Numbered from the stretch's first letter, positions 25,801 to 35,559 are shown. The stretch: DNA of 64,000 bases from Sclerurus mexicanus (GCA_013396755.1 VWZF01000445.1:1005523-1069522), one strand, 5' to 3'. Numbers and translations are program-made. The notes: a model not told the origin generated them from the sequence alone.

Positions 25801-28800
25801 GGAAAAGAAGAATGGTTTGAAAATGTCAATCCAATTTTCCTGACAAACTGGGTGAAGTGAGGCATTACCACNAAGGAAAGGAAAGGCTTTGTATCCTGGT
25901 ATCCTTTTGGTACTGCTCTACAAGATTTTGTGTCAGGAAACACTTCAGAACAGAGACATTTTTCTTCAAAAACTCCCACCTCCTGAGCAGGTGAGTATCT
26001 AATCTCCATCCTGTCACCTCTCAGTCAGAAAAGAACCTAATATTTGATTCCCTAAGCAGATCCCTACTTCTTTCCAGGCTCGTACCTTCCAAATATAGAA
26101 ATAAATACATCTCTAGGGAATTTGTCATCTTGAACAAGGGAATATACAGGGAAGGAAGAAAAAAAAAGACACAGAAGGACGAAAGAAAACATCTTCAGTA
26201 CTTGGTATTATGTGTATTGGTTGCTCCTTAGCCCTCTTTTCTGCAGTTGCAAAAAAGAATCAAATCACAGAGCAAGACTGAATCCACGTGGGCAGCTAAA
26301 CCTGCTCTCAAAAAAGCCCAAACATGCCTTGTGTCTGACTGGCTGGAGTCACGATGGAGATGAGATACTCTCCTACAAATGATGGGGAGCAGGGACCTAA
26401 CACTGAAACTTCCATGAGCCAGTGCTATAACCATCAGCTTGGGGAACAGGATGTATGTTGTTTCCGTGAATAGGGTTCAAATGTTCTGGTTTTGCACCCA
26501 AATGAAAAATGGAAACTTTAGAAGTTTCCATGAAATGGCTTGTTTTTCTGATCAAGTGTAGAATTAATTAATAATAAATTAGTTATCATCACATTTGCAG
26601 AATGAAAGATATATGGGCTGAGGATGAAAAATATTCACAATTATACTTAAAAGAAAGCTCAAATGCTTCTTACAGTATGTAATTATAAAATCTACTGTAG
26701 AACTCATTAGTCATTACTATCTTTTTCTGCAAATGGAAATGATGACAATAAATAGAATGCCAGCTTTTTTCTGCCCTACTTGAGTGGGGTCAAGATTTTG
26801 CTCACTGATCCTATCCATTTTGTACACCTCTTATTTCTGTGCAGGTGATAGATCCCTAAACCAGAAAAGTTTTCTCCTGATAAAACATTTGTTTTCTTTC
26901 TTTCTTTTTTGAGGTCGGAAATATGACAAAAATGGAAATTTAGACCCTTGGTGGACAACTGAGTCTGAAGAAAAATTTAAAGAGAAAACAAAATGCATGA
27001 TAAATCAATACAACAATTACTACTGGAAGCGAGCTGGCTTATATGTATGTAAACCACAAAGCACTGGTGACTGAAAACAGTGGTACATTAGGAGTTTTGG
27101 TTGTTGTGCTTGCCTTTTTTTTTTTTNAAAAAAAAAGAGGAGAGATAAAGAAGGGGGGAAAAGAAGAATGGTTTGAAAATGTCAATCCAATTTTCCTGAC
27201 AAACTGGGTGAAGTGAGGCATTACCACTATCTAGCTTTGGCTGTCTCAGTAAAGTCCTTTTAAAAATGGGGCTCCTGAGAGAAAGGGGGGTGAGTGGGGG
27301 AGGTGGAGGGAGGTGCAGAGGGAGAGAAATATGAACCTCCTCCANGAAGGAAGAAAAAAAAAGACACAGAAGGACGAAAGAAAACATCTTCAGTACTTGG
27401 TATTATGTGTATTGGTTGCTCCTTAGCCCTCTTTTCTGCAGTTGCAAAAAAGAATCAAATCACAGAGCAAGACTGAATCCACGTGGGCAGCTAAACCTGC
27501 TCTCAAAAAAGCCCAAACATGCCTTGTGTCTGACTGGCTGGAGTCACGATGGAGATGAGATACTCTCCTACAAATGATGGGGAGCAGGGACCTAACACTG
27601 AAACTTCCATGAGCCAGTGCTATAACCATCAGCTTGGGGAACAGGATGTATGTTGTTTCCGTGAATAGGGTTCAAATGTTCTGGTTTTGCACCCAAATGA
27701 AAAATGGAAACTTTAGAAGTTTCCATGAAATGGCTTGTTTTTCTGATCAAGTGTAGAATTAATTAATAATAAATTAGTTATCATCACATTTGCAGAATGA
27801 AAGATATATGGGCTGAGGATGAAAAATATTCACAATTATACTTAAAAGAAAGCTCAAATGCTTCTTACAGTATGTAATTATAAAATCTACTGTAGAACTC
27901 ATTAGTCATTACTATCTTTTTCTGCAAATGGAAATGATGACAATAAATAGAATGCCAGCTTTTTTCTGCCCTACTTGAGTGGGGTCAAGATTTTGCTCAC
28001 TGATCCTATCCATTTTGTACACCTCTTATTTCTGTGCAGGTGATAGATCCCTAAACCAGAAAAGTTTTCTCCTGATAAAACATTTGTTTTCTTTCTTTCT
28101 TTTTTGAGGTCGGAAATATGACAAAAATGGAAATTTAGACCCTTGGTGGACAACTGAGTCTGAAGAAAAATTTAAAGAGAAAACAAAATGCATGATAAAT
28201 CAATACAACAATTACTACTGGAAGCGAGCTGGCTTATATGTATGTAAACCACAAAGCACTGGTGACTGAAAACAGTGGTACATTAGGAGTTTTGGTTGTT
28301 GTGCTTGCCTTTTTTTTTTTTTAAACTCCATTTTTATAAAACCCAACATATTCGGATATTAGTCTCCCAACTTCATTTCTCACAACAAATGATTTTTTGA
28401 AGTGAATAATTGTGCTAAAAATTGTCTGTCAGATTTGATTAGTCCAATCAGATACCACTACCCACACCCTGGTGACAGGGTTAAACCCCTTCTCCCAATC
28501 ACATTGTTTTGGAATCAGAGGAAGAGGATGAAGCCACTCAGCAGGGCTGGTCTAATTATTGTGAGCATGTTAAATGTCTTCAGAAGATGAGGTCTGTAAT
28601 GAAAACTGAGCAGTCACTCCTTTTAGAAAGAATATAATAGCATGTTTTATGGATTCCTTTAGAAATCCTGCCTGTTATTTATTGCAGCTATAAAATGGAT
28701 GCATAAACCCTGCTTTATTTCAGATTCAACTCTTGCAATTTCTTCCATGCATGCACACAGACCCCATTTGTATGCCTAATCAAGGGAGCGTGATAGCAGT

Positions 28801-31800
28801 AGCTCATAGAAAAGGATTGAGAAAGAAAGTGCAAGAATGGTTTCTGTTTCATTCTTTATCTGAGCTATGGGCTTCCCTGAAAATGTGCATATTATATATG
28901 TGTCCAAAATGAAGATAAATAGGATAAATCCCAGACCTTCAGAAATGAATAGCTGAAATTCCAGTAATGTTGGCTGGGACATGATGTTAATCTTAGTTTG
29001 CAGCATAAAACACATACTCCAGTCCCCATGCAATTTTATCACCTCTATTTACATTTTAGAAATACTATTGCATCTTTGCCTTTTAAGAATAGAGAGGTCA
29101 CATGGAATGCTTAGCAATAATTTCAACACTTTTCCCAGGCTGTTTGTACTAGTCTCAGAGACAAACAAAGCCATGTTGTCATCCAGTCTGAAGTCCAACA
29201 ACTCAGACTTGAAGTACTTCATACAAGCTAATTTACAAATAAAGATTCTCAGACTCATTCCTGAATATCTGTAGGAGAAACTGTCAATACAAAAGTACTT
29301 AAAAAAGGTCATTTAAACCTTCCCCAGGGATATGGCTGAGCCCTTTCCACGCCTCTGCCATTGGCCTGGCCCTCCCCTTTATTTTCTGCACTGTCTCTTG
29401 AGATGAGGTAGGTCTGAATTTCCTCTCCAGTGTAGAGAAGAAGCAGCCTTTGAAGATCATGGATGAGCTTACTAAAGAGATCCTGTTACCCACAGCCTTG
29501 TCATCCCATTCCTTCTATTTCCACAGGATAACCAAAAGCACTTTTTAGATGACAGAAGAATCTTCATATTTTCTGCCATATTTTATAGCTTTTATATGAA
29601 GAGCTATGCAAGCAAAGACTTTTTTTTCTATCTTTGCCTGTCACTTACATCAATATTCTGCAGATTTTTTACCCCATATGAATATTTTTCATGGATCAAG
29701 AAACCTATTTACTCTTCTTCCTTCTCATTTACAATAAAAATGTCTCCAGAAGAGAAGTGTAATGAAAGAAAAAGTGGCTATAGAAATAGCTTCAGAGTTC
29801 AATAATCACATAAAGTCATCTCATCAAATAAAGGGCTTATCGTGATCCCTGAGCCCTGTCACAAACTGTCTGCACAGAGCAGTCTCAAATACTTGATCCA
29901 GAGCTGCCTGAGATCAGCAGAAAGACTTCTTCCACTTATTAAAACGACCTGTGGCCCAAGAGTCACTGTTAGGTTACTCTCATCTTACACTCTAAATCAG
30001 TCTTCTTCACAAGCCCACTGCAAGGAAAGGCCAGAAAAAAAGGCAGCTGGTGTGTGTAAATGTTCCCTGGTTTCCCAGCACCTTTTCTCTAAAAGCTTCT
30101 CTTTCACCTCTGTCTCCAGCCTTCTGAGGTGAGGGGACAGTTGACAGGAAAGGGTTGCACTTTGCTCTACTGCTCCCATTTCTCCTTTTTTATGCTATTG
30201 GGTGTAACATTGTACCCAGGGCATCAAGCAAGGTGTCTCGAACCCAGCCTGGGTGCTCATCTGCACTGAGTGGTGGGGCACGGGTACCTAGCTATCCCAT
30301 TGGGTTTTTTACCTCCTCTGCCCCATTTGCCTCTTTTTTAGCATCCTGAAACTAAGGTGAGCCCAGATAATGCTGATCCAGAAGAAATTAGGCTTTCTTG
30401 ATAATGGTATTGGATTTGGTAGTGCCAGGAGACCAGCTTTCTCACAAAGTTTATATAGTCCTGCTCCTTGCAGTATATACTTGTTGCTCTTGCTCTTGGA
30501 ATCAATACTGGGAGAAGCAACAGGAATCCTCTTCACAGATATTTTTAGAGCATAGATTATGCTATCAATTTTAATTCTGTCTCTGACAGTTATTTTTAAT
30601 TATGCTTGTTTATGTTATGACTTAAAAGTTATTTTAGCATCCCAGTATTATATTAATAGTTATGTAGAGAAATAAATATAACCTTTTAGATAGAAGTTTA
30701 AGAAAGGGGCTACTGGATTCTCACATGTAATCAGATAAAAATGGACCTCGGGGAAAATTACTGATGTTCAGATCAAAGACCAAGGACTGGATTCTTGGGT
30801 GCATTTTGTCTACTGTATTTTGAGCTACATAGATCTAGGACCAGAGCCAGGATAACTCATCACAGAAAATTGTTTACTGACAGTTTTCACATTGAAACCC
30901 GGTTTTCTTAACCAAAGTTATGATGGTTGAAATTGACTGAGGTCGTTGTCTCCTTGTTTTACTTCTTCCTGTTTTTTGAAGTTGATCAAGAAGATGGTTC
31001 AGAAATGGCTTAAATGAGTGATGTTCTTTCGTTCTGCCAGGTGAAAGGGAAGAGGACTTTGGCAGAAAACATTGCAGATAATGGAGGTTTACGAGAAGCT
31101 TTCAGGGTAAGTAGATGAAAAATATCTGAAACACAGTATTATTAAAGAAAAAAGAATGAGAGAAAAAAAAGCTGTGGTTATCTTCATGTCGCTGAAAGGC
31201 ATTTAGTATCTCTTTCTTATCAGGCATACAGGAAATGGATTACAGAAAAGAGGGGAGGAGAAGAAGAGCCTTTGCTGCCAGGCCTAGAGTTCACACACAA
31301 CCAGCTTTTCTTTCTGAGTTATGCCCATGTGAGTAGTACAAATGTGTTTCAAGTCCCCATCCGATAACCTGCACAAAGTGCACTGCACAGATGAGCCTGC
31401 TTTGTTTTGAGAATCGACATCATCCAAAACAAGACTTTCCAGAGTATAAGCAGAGACTTCTCACAGGACTATTATTTCTTTTCTCTTTTCCTCTTTAACC
31501 TTATCTATCCATTGTGCCAGAAATGCTGAAATTATTCTTGGGTTTGCACAGTGTTGTTACAGCAGCTACTTGCTACTTTCTCTTTGCTACTTCCCTCCAC
31601 TGAAAGGGTCTTCTTGCACATATTGACTCCTTAGCCTCCTTCAGTTTTCCCAGGTTTCAACTTCCCAGATTTCTGGTGCTTGCAATATGCAGTAGTTTCT
31701 GATTGCTTCCACCACAGACTCCTGTTGAAATTGTGCCACAACCATTTGTTGCTGTGTACTTTGTTTAAGGAAACTAAGCAGTGGTGAAGAAAATCTTAGT

Positions 31801-34800
31801 TTATTTTTCCCATCTGTGCACTAAATGTGCTGTAACACAACTTCGATAAGGGATGTGGGTTTTTTAGAAAAACATGTAGAGTAAGGGAGAGGATCAAAAA
31901 TTATTTATTTGATTAAACATATCGGAACAAACTCCTTACATGGAAAGTAAAAGTTGGGCCATAAAACTTTGTGCACCAGCTGAAGTAATATCTTCCGAAA
32001 CTGAAGAAAAAGCACCCAATGCAACCAGTTCTGGCTGAAAATCATCCCTTGCTGAGAGTCAGTGTAGCAGCCTATGGGCCTATGGCCATTTTAGTTTGAC
32101 AATATTGAGCACAGAAAAGATTTCACTCTGGTTGTTTATGCTAAATAAAGTTTCACAGTGTCAGTTTTTCTCCAAGAAATTTTTGAAGCAATAGGGGTCT
32201 TAAAGGACCACTGAAGCAATTGCATGTCCAGTGAAGCCTCACAGAGGAGGCACATGAACAGTGAGAGCAATGTATGCAAGGTACTCTTGAGTTCAGCCTA
32301 TTTTGACAGAGCTCAAGACACTCAATAGACTTACTCAAACTGTCAGGGCTGTCTTCAGCCAGACAAAATTAGACTGAAGTCCACTGAAATCCTATGGGCT
32401 ATCTGGCTTAAAGGATTTTGTTGATAGGAACATTCAATATAGGGAGTTAGGTAAGGTAGGGGCAGCTTAAACGAGATTTTTCGTGCAATGGATATAGCAT
32501 AAAAGTGATTATTCAGTAGTGCAAATATTCTGTCTACCCTGTTTTGTGGTCAGTTACAATTGGATTAAGTATCTTATCAGAATTAGTGAATTAGGGACCA
32601 CTGATGGAAATGTGGTAAATATGTAATTTCTAAAGAAACTGACATTCCAGCACAGAATAAATATGTCAGGTAATATACCTGCAATTCTAGAGATGATAAG
32701 CATCATTATGTGTACCTTTTATACAAATTACATAGCTTTGAGACCAAGAAGTATTTTTTGTAATTATTAGGGTGTGAGGTGCTGCAGCACAAGCTGAAAA
32801 GCAAGCTACCATTATAGAGAACTTCAAGAAAAGAACTAGTAAAGTAGCTGTGATTAGGTAATGAGAAAGAGTGGGTAGAGAAAAACAGTGGGTGGAGACT
32901 GGAGCCATTAGGGGATTTGAAAAACAAGAGAATATACCAACAGAAAACTGCAGTTAGCACAGGTGAGACAAAGCAGAAATTTATGGTGTCTTTCCATTTT
33001 ATGCATTCTGTAAGTAATAGGCATCTTAAGAACAGTGATATTACATTCTGCTTTACTTACAAAGTCATCTCAGATAATGCGCCTGTCTTTTTTTTTCATT
33101 TTCTATTAGGTAAGATGCAACTCCTTTAGACCAGAATCTGCAAGGGAACAAATATATACTGGAGCTCACAGCCCTCCGCAGTTCAGGTAGTGCAAATAAT
33201 GTATTTCCTCAGTACACATACAAAATCAATCACTGCAGAACAGAAGTGCAGAAATTTAGCATTTTAAGAGGGAGTTAAGAGCAAACTCAAAATTGGACTG
33301 TGCTTTCGGTTTAGATTGAAATTGAACTGGTTTTATTAGCTTATCTTTCACTGTTACAAATGCTCTTCTGCAAAATTGAGGAGCTTGCATCTACCTTCAA
33401 AAGCATTTGAACCAGAACACACTCTGATCCCTGTGATGTCCTGTAATCATGGCCTGAGTATGTAAAATGCCTCATCTATCACTTTCTTTCCCTAAGCAAT
33501 TCTAGTTTATAAAACAGTGAATATTAGGAGGGTCCTTGATTTAATCTGCCTGAATTCATTAAAAGCTTCTAAGTAACTACCTTGAATTATATTGACAATG
33601 AAAATCAAAACACGCCCTGTGAGTTCAGTTTGAGACTAAATTCTGCCACTGGCCTTCAAGTGACACCTTGCTTGAAGGAGCTGCGATAGTCCAGCCATAA
33701 CAGAGCAACTGTGTCTTTGCCCAAAAGGCCTCCCTCAGGCTCCCCTAACCACAGAACTCATGAACTCCAAGGAGAGGTTGGAAGCGGGGGGGAAGTTTAA
33801 AAGACTACGTAGGAATTAGGAAGCCAGAGTTTGTTTCTCTGCTTCTTCACAGAGTTTGTGTGAAAAGGAACAAGCTGTTTCTGTTGAGATTCATGTGGGT
33901 TGCATTTTCTTAACTAAGAATTGTATGTTTGCCCTCAGTCACGTACTACATTATCTCTTTATTTGGAGGAAGGATGTTAACTTCACAAGCTGATTCATAG
34001 TGGAAGTGTCTCCAGTACAGTACAAAATATATTTATATAATCTTTCAGCAGGTAATAAATTTAAATTACTTAGACTCCACAAGTACGTCTTTCTATTGAT
34101 TACTAAGGGAGTTCAAGGCAACCTGTTCAGGGAAAGGTGTCTCCACTATGATTCAATTGAATGAAATCCAGACAGCCCACCCTGATTTCACAGTTAATAT
34201 GTGGCAATATCAAACCATGGGGAAAAAAGTGGCATGCAGGCACACATAAAGATATTTTACTAGATAGATTCTGGTTTTATTTCTTTTTAATTGGCATATT
34301 TTCAGTATTAGCACGTGTCTTTGCTATTTTTGAATGCCAATTTCAGGTTGAAATCCCAGGCATGGCAGGCAGAACTCCCACCACCTTCAGCAGCAGTTCT
34401 GCATGAGCAGCTCGTGCTGTTCCAGTTCCCGAATATGTATCTCCAATGTTTTCACAGTAAAAATCTCATTTGAAGTCTAACCTCATCTTGTAATCCTCCC
34501 TACAAAACTGACCTTTAGGCATTTTTGTGCCAGATGACTGAAAATTTTCTTATTCACAGAAGGTCTAATCAATGTAATAAAAATGTTTTCTACCATGCTG
34601 AGCTATGCTGAGAAGCTGATTGTCTGCAATATAGAAAAATGCCTTCTCAGTGCGTAACAAAGACGATGGAAAGGCATACAATTAATATCTCAGTAGAGAT
34701 TTTTTGCTCTTAACTCAGGGAACTCTTTAATACTATTGCAAATTTCAGGTTACTAAATTCCTTGTGTGAGGCAGGGATGTGCTGCTCTTTCAGCATCACA

Positions 34801-35559
34801 CCGCCTGTGATGGAAGCAAGAGAGCTCAGGAGCTGGTCAGGGCAGAAGGCTCAGAAAATGTATTTGCAAAATATCAGAGGAGCTGAGATGCTCACAGGTG
34901 CAAGGCTGAGCTGCCCAGTAAGAGGGTCTAACTGCCCCCTCAGGCTGCAAAGTCCTAGGGACCCACCGTGTGTGTGTGTGTGTGTGTGTGTATGGGTGGG
35001 CACAGCATGTTGTTATGAGAACCTGACTGACGTGAGCCAAATGAAACCACTGCCAGCACAACGCCAGTGTGTGCTTATGTGCTCCTGCCTGCTGGACTGC
35101 AGCATCTGGCAGGTCCTGAAAGAAGGATTCCACTGTGCAAGGCTACTGCTGATCTCCTGCCTTTGCTGCCAAGGGTCAGGTCAGAATATTGTTCTAAAGG
35201 ACATAGTATCACAAAATGCATTTGTTTTTCATTGAGTTTCTAGCAAAGCAAGATGCTTTTCAAAGCACCAAACAAAATAAGATTGTCTTCATATTAACTT
35301 TAACTGGCAGTGCTTCTCCTGAACCTTTTGGTTTTATTTCTGGAAAAATTATATGAAAGCCTGAAAATTCAACCTGATATGAACACAGTGAAACACTTGC
35401 AGACCTGAGTTTTTAAAGGAAGGCAACCTGCATTTTCACCACTTTTGTCTTTGCAGAGTTATTGGAGCAATGAGTAACTTTGAAGAGTTCCGTAAAGCTT
35501 TCAATTGCCCAAGGAATACGACGATGAACCGTGGAGCAGAATCCTGCCGGCTCTGGTAG
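1741..35559 (+). CDS. PHEX: PHEX, 3' half of gene (exons 13-22), M13 zinc endopeptidase
   Basis: PHEX is a type II membrane zinc metallopeptidase of family M13 (neprilysin family), found on bone and tooth cells. Its loss in mammals raises FGF23 and causes renal phosphate wasting; it degrades acidic ASARM peptides of the SIBLING proteins. Ten exons joined at GT-AG sites give 846 nt, that is 281 codons and a TAG stop, with every phase agreeing. The product corresponds to residues 469-749 of the usual 749. It contains NAFYSA, which is the substrate-backbone motif of M13 enzymes, then HEFTH, ENIADNGG, GAHSPPQFR and the C-terminal CRLW. CRLW rather than the CRVW of neprilysin, together with the TMNRG segment, favours PHEX over MME, MMEL1 or ECE. 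The transmembrane segment and exons 1-12 lie upstream of the window. Joined segments: 1741-1818, 3412-3515, 11331-11389, 22048-22102, 25268-25335, one copy of exon 18, 31041-31106, 31224-31328, 33110-33186, 35457-35559. Confidence 0.95.
1819..3411 (+). other. PHEX intron 13
   Basis: Intron of 1.6 kb. It holds a short AAT-repeat at 2391-2406 and otherwise AT-rich sequence with nothing I recognise. The acceptor is tatccacacag. Confidence 0.7.
2391..2406. repeat. (AAT)n microsatellite
   Basis: About five perfect AAT units, 16 nt, inside intron 13. It is short but could be polymorphic. Confidence 0.7.
3412..3515 (+). CDS. PHEX: PHEX exon 14
   Basis: The 104-nt exon encodes LKFTESDYFGNVLQ through RKEVPKTE, residues 495-528 and the first two bases of the codon for Glu529. 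The acceptor is cacacag and the donor is gtgagt. It ends in phase 2, matching the single leading base of exon 15. Confidence 0.95.
5189..5464 (-). mobile_element. LTR-like element (probable solo LTR), antisense to PHEX
   Basis: Read on the minus strand this stretch has the layout of a retroviral LTR. A TATAAATA box lies at 5326-5333. An AATAAA polyadenylation signal follows about 20 bases downstream at 5306-5311, and then a CT/GT-rich R-U5-like segment. Candidate ends are TGCA on both sides (5189 and 5464), flanked by only a 3-bp shared TAC, which is too short to prove the borders. No gag, pol or env sequence adjoins it, so a solo LTR is the simplest reading. The family is not identified. Ends are approximate; the internal signals are firmer than the borders. 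Confidence 0.5.
6496..6547. repeat. 31-nt tandem duplication
   Basis: Two near-identical copies of CTGYCATCYTCACAGCTGGCT begin at 6496 and 6527, a period of 31 nt. This is a local duplication within intron 14 with no known function. Confidence 0.6.
8446..8495. repeat. Degenerate AT-rich (TTACATA)-type repeat
   Basis: Repeated TTACATACAT and ATTACAT words run over about 50 nt. The array is imperfect, so borders are loose. Confidence 0.5.
10618..10680 (-). mobile_element. CR1 LINE 3'-end fragment, antisense
   Basis: The stretch begins with CATAGAATCATAGAATATTC, followed by a GTTGGAAGGGACC block and a ATCATC block. This is the reverse complement of a CR1 3' terminus, which carries the characteristic short ATTCTATG-type terminal repeat. 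Only about 60 nt remain, typical of severe 5' truncation. Confidence 0.85.
11331..11389 (+). CDS. PHEX: PHEX exon 15 (NAFYSA substrate-binding motif)
   Basis: The 59-nt exon encodes the end of Glu529, then WFTSPTTVNAFYSASTNQI (530-548) and the first base of Arg549. Asn538 and Ala539 are equivalent to the Asn-Ala pair that binds the substrate backbone in neprilysin. The acceptor is cttactacag and the donor gtgagt. Confidence 0.95.
17405..17457. repeat. 22-nt tandem repeat, 2.4 copies
   Basis: The unit GTATAGATGTACGTAYGTATAC occurs at 17405-17426 and 17427-17448, with nine bases of a third copy. The two full copies differ at one base. The unit contains the palindromes GTATAC and, in copy one, GTACGTAC. 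Confidence 0.85.
18599..18652. repeat. Short tandem duplication, about 30 nt
   Basis: CTGGGCTTAAAGTGCTGTGATCAG-like sequence at 18599 recurs at 18628 with a one-base insertion and one substitution. No function is apparent. Confidence 0.6.
19624..19681. repeat. Pure A/C low-complexity tract
   Basis: Fifty-eight consecutive bases are only A or C, including four AACC units. On the opposite strand it is a G/T tract. A similar G/T tract appears at 55241-55283. Confidence 0.85.
22048..22102 (+). CDS. PHEX: PHEX exon 16
   Basis: The 55-nt exon completes Arg549 and encodes FPAGELQKPFFWGTKYP (550-566) and two bases of Arg567. FPAGxLQ-PFF is a hallmark block of family M13. The donor is gtaagt at 22103. 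The acceptor reads ttggNag, so the base at -3 is unknown, but the NAG position is fixed by the reading frame on both sides. Confidence 0.93.
22103..25267 (+). other. PHEX intron 16
   Basis: Intron of 3.2 kb with no repeat or gene that I recognise. The acceptor is tgtgttacag. Confidence 0.7.
25268..25335 (+). CDS. PHEX: PHEX exon 17 (HEFTH zinc-binding motif)
   Basis: The 68-nt exon encodes [20 protein letters not shown] then DSN and the first base of Gly590. HEFTH (residues 580-584) is the HExxH motif of gluzincins. His580 and His584 bind zinc, and Glu581 is the catalytic base. All three are intact. The acceptor is ttacag and the donor gtgagt. Confidence 0.97.
25772..25871. repeat. 100-nt segment repeated at 27128-27227 (copy 1)
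   Basis: It begins with nine A and runs to CCAC immediately before the N at 25872. I see no difference from 27128-27227 (offset 1356). One copy ends at an N and the other begins at an N, as expected for two unmerged contig ends. Confidence 0.9.
26151..27126. repeat. 976-nt segment containing exon 18, copy 1 (redundant assembly copy)
   Basis: The segment starts GAAGGAAG and ends in a T run directly before the N at 27127. It matches 27346-28321 at a constant offset of 1195 with no difference noticed by eye, including intron sequence. A real duplication of this age would have to be very recent and would not be expected to end exactly at N bases. Confidence 0.9.
26914..27044 (+). CDS. PHEX: PHEX exon 18, first (redundant) copy
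   Basis: 131 nt encode the end of Gly590, then RKYDKNGNLDPWW to WKRAGLY (591-633), with acceptor tttttgag and donor gtatgt. It is identical to 28109-28239. Both copies splice in phase with exons 17 and 19 (G + 131 nt = 44 codons), so a gene model could wrongly use both and insert 131 nt, which would shift the frame. I take one as real and this one, bounded by N on both sides, as the artefactual copy. Confidence 0.7.
27128..27227. repeat. 100-nt segment repeated (copy 2)
   Basis: This is the second copy of 25772-25871, starting right after the N at 27127 and continuing without interruption into unique sequence from 27228. It probably represents the true continuation of the sequence that stops at 25871. 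Confidence 0.9.
27285..27322 (+). other. G-rich run, possible G-quadruplex, next to an assembly gap
   Basis: Four runs of three or more G (27285-27290, 27296-27300, 27308-27310, 27320-27322) are separated by 5, 7 and 9 bases. This nearly meets the usual quadruplex pattern; the last loop is long. The N at 27345 follows 22 bases later, so the sequence itself may have stopped sequencing or assembly. Confidence 0.5.
27346..28321. repeat. 976-nt segment containing exon 18, copy 2 (likely the true placement)
   Basis: This copy begins right after the N at 27345 and runs without a break into unique intron 18 sequence and on to exon 19. That continuity makes it the better candidate for the genuine locus. 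Confidence 0.85.
28109..28239 (+). CDS. PHEX: PHEX exon 18 (preferred copy)
   Basis: 131 nt encode residues 590-633. The segment DKNGNLDPWW is a strong family signature, followed by TTESEEKFKEKTKCMINQY and ending AGLY. The donor gtatgt is slightly unusual at +4 but keeps +5 G. The cysteine in TKCM is one of the conserved disulfide cysteines of the family. Contiguity with exon 19 supports this copy. Confidence 0.92.
28240..31040 (+). other. PHEX intron 18
   Basis: Intron of 2.8 kb. A T run ends the duplicated segment at about 28322, and the rest is unique. I recognise no repeat or gene in it. The acceptor is gttctgccag. Confidence 0.7.
31041..31106 (+). CDS. PHEX: PHEX exon 19 (third zinc ligand)
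   Basis: The 66-nt exon encodes VKGKRTLAENIADNGGLREA then FR, residues 634-655, starting and ending in phase 0. Glu642 in ENIADNGG is the third zinc ligand and Asp646 is the aspartate that orients the first histidine in M13 enzymes. Both are present. The donor is gtaagt. Confidence 0.97.
31107..31223 (+). other. PHEX intron 19
   Basis: This 117-nt intron is by far the shortest here. It has donor gtaagt, an A-rich middle and acceptor ttcttatcag. Confidence 0.9.
31224..31328 (+). CDS. PHEX: PHEX exon 20
   Basis: The 105-nt exon encodes AYRKWITEKRGGEEEP, LLPGLEFTHNQLFF and LSYAH (656-690), phase 0 at both ends. The block NQLFFLSYAH is highly conserved in M13 peptidases. The charged stretch TEKRGGEEEP is the variable surface part. 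The donor is gtgagt. Confidence 0.96.
31329..33109 (+). other. PHEX intron 20
   Basis: Intron of 1.8 kb with no recognised repeat. The acceptor follows a strong T tract and reads ttctattag. Confidence 0.75.
33110..33186 (+). CDS. PHEX: PHEX exon 21 (transition-state histidine)
   Basis: The 77-nt exon encodes VRCNSFRPESAREQIYTGAH then SPPQF (691-715) and two bases of Arg716. His710 matches the histidine that stabilises the transition state in neprilysin, and Arg716 the arginine that contacts the substrate carbonyl. The donor reads gtagtg, lacking the usual G at +5, so it is weak compared with the other donors of this gene. Confidence 0.95.
33187..35456 (+). other. PHEX intron 21
   Basis: Intron of 2.3 kb. 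It contains a GT microsatellite at 34968-34991. A 157-codon open frame spans 34762-35235 but runs through the microsatellite and shows no family resemblance. The acceptor is gtctttgcag. Confidence 0.75.
34968..34991. repeat. (GT)n microsatellite
   Basis: About 12 perfect GT units, likely length-polymorphic, within intron 21. Confidence 0.9.
35457..35559 (+). CDS. PHEX: PHEX exon 22, C-terminus and stop
   Basis: The coding part completes Arg716 and encodes VIGAMSNFEEFRKAFNCP through TMNRGAESCRLW (717-749), followed by TAG at 35557-35559. The C-terminal Cys-Arg-Leu-Trp is the PHEX form of the M13 CxxW ending. NTT at residue 736 is a glycosylation sequon. Two cysteines, in NCP and SCRLW, take part in family disulfides. 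Confidence 0.97.

Larger units (their letters stand above)
25336..28108 (+). other. PHEX intron 17 with assembly errors
   Basis: The interval contains three single-N junctions (25872, 27127, 27345) and two repeated segments, so the true intron is probably shorter and differently ordered. Overlap logic suggests 25871 continues at 27228, the G-rich stretch to 27344 then meets a gap, and 25873 onward follows. The order inside the gap is inference. Confidence 0.75.

Noticed and set aside
26228..26434. 68-codon minus-strand frame present twice (also 27423-27629)
   Set aside because: Its repetition comes from the duplicated assembly segment, not from selection for a protein.
26914..28239. Genuine in-gene duplication of exon 18
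   Set aside because: Identical intron sequence, boundaries at N bases and frame disruption when both exons are used point to assembly error.
34762..35235. 157-codon open frame on + in intron 21
   Set aside because: It runs through the GT microsatellite (coding a Cys-Val run) and lies inside a PHEX intron.
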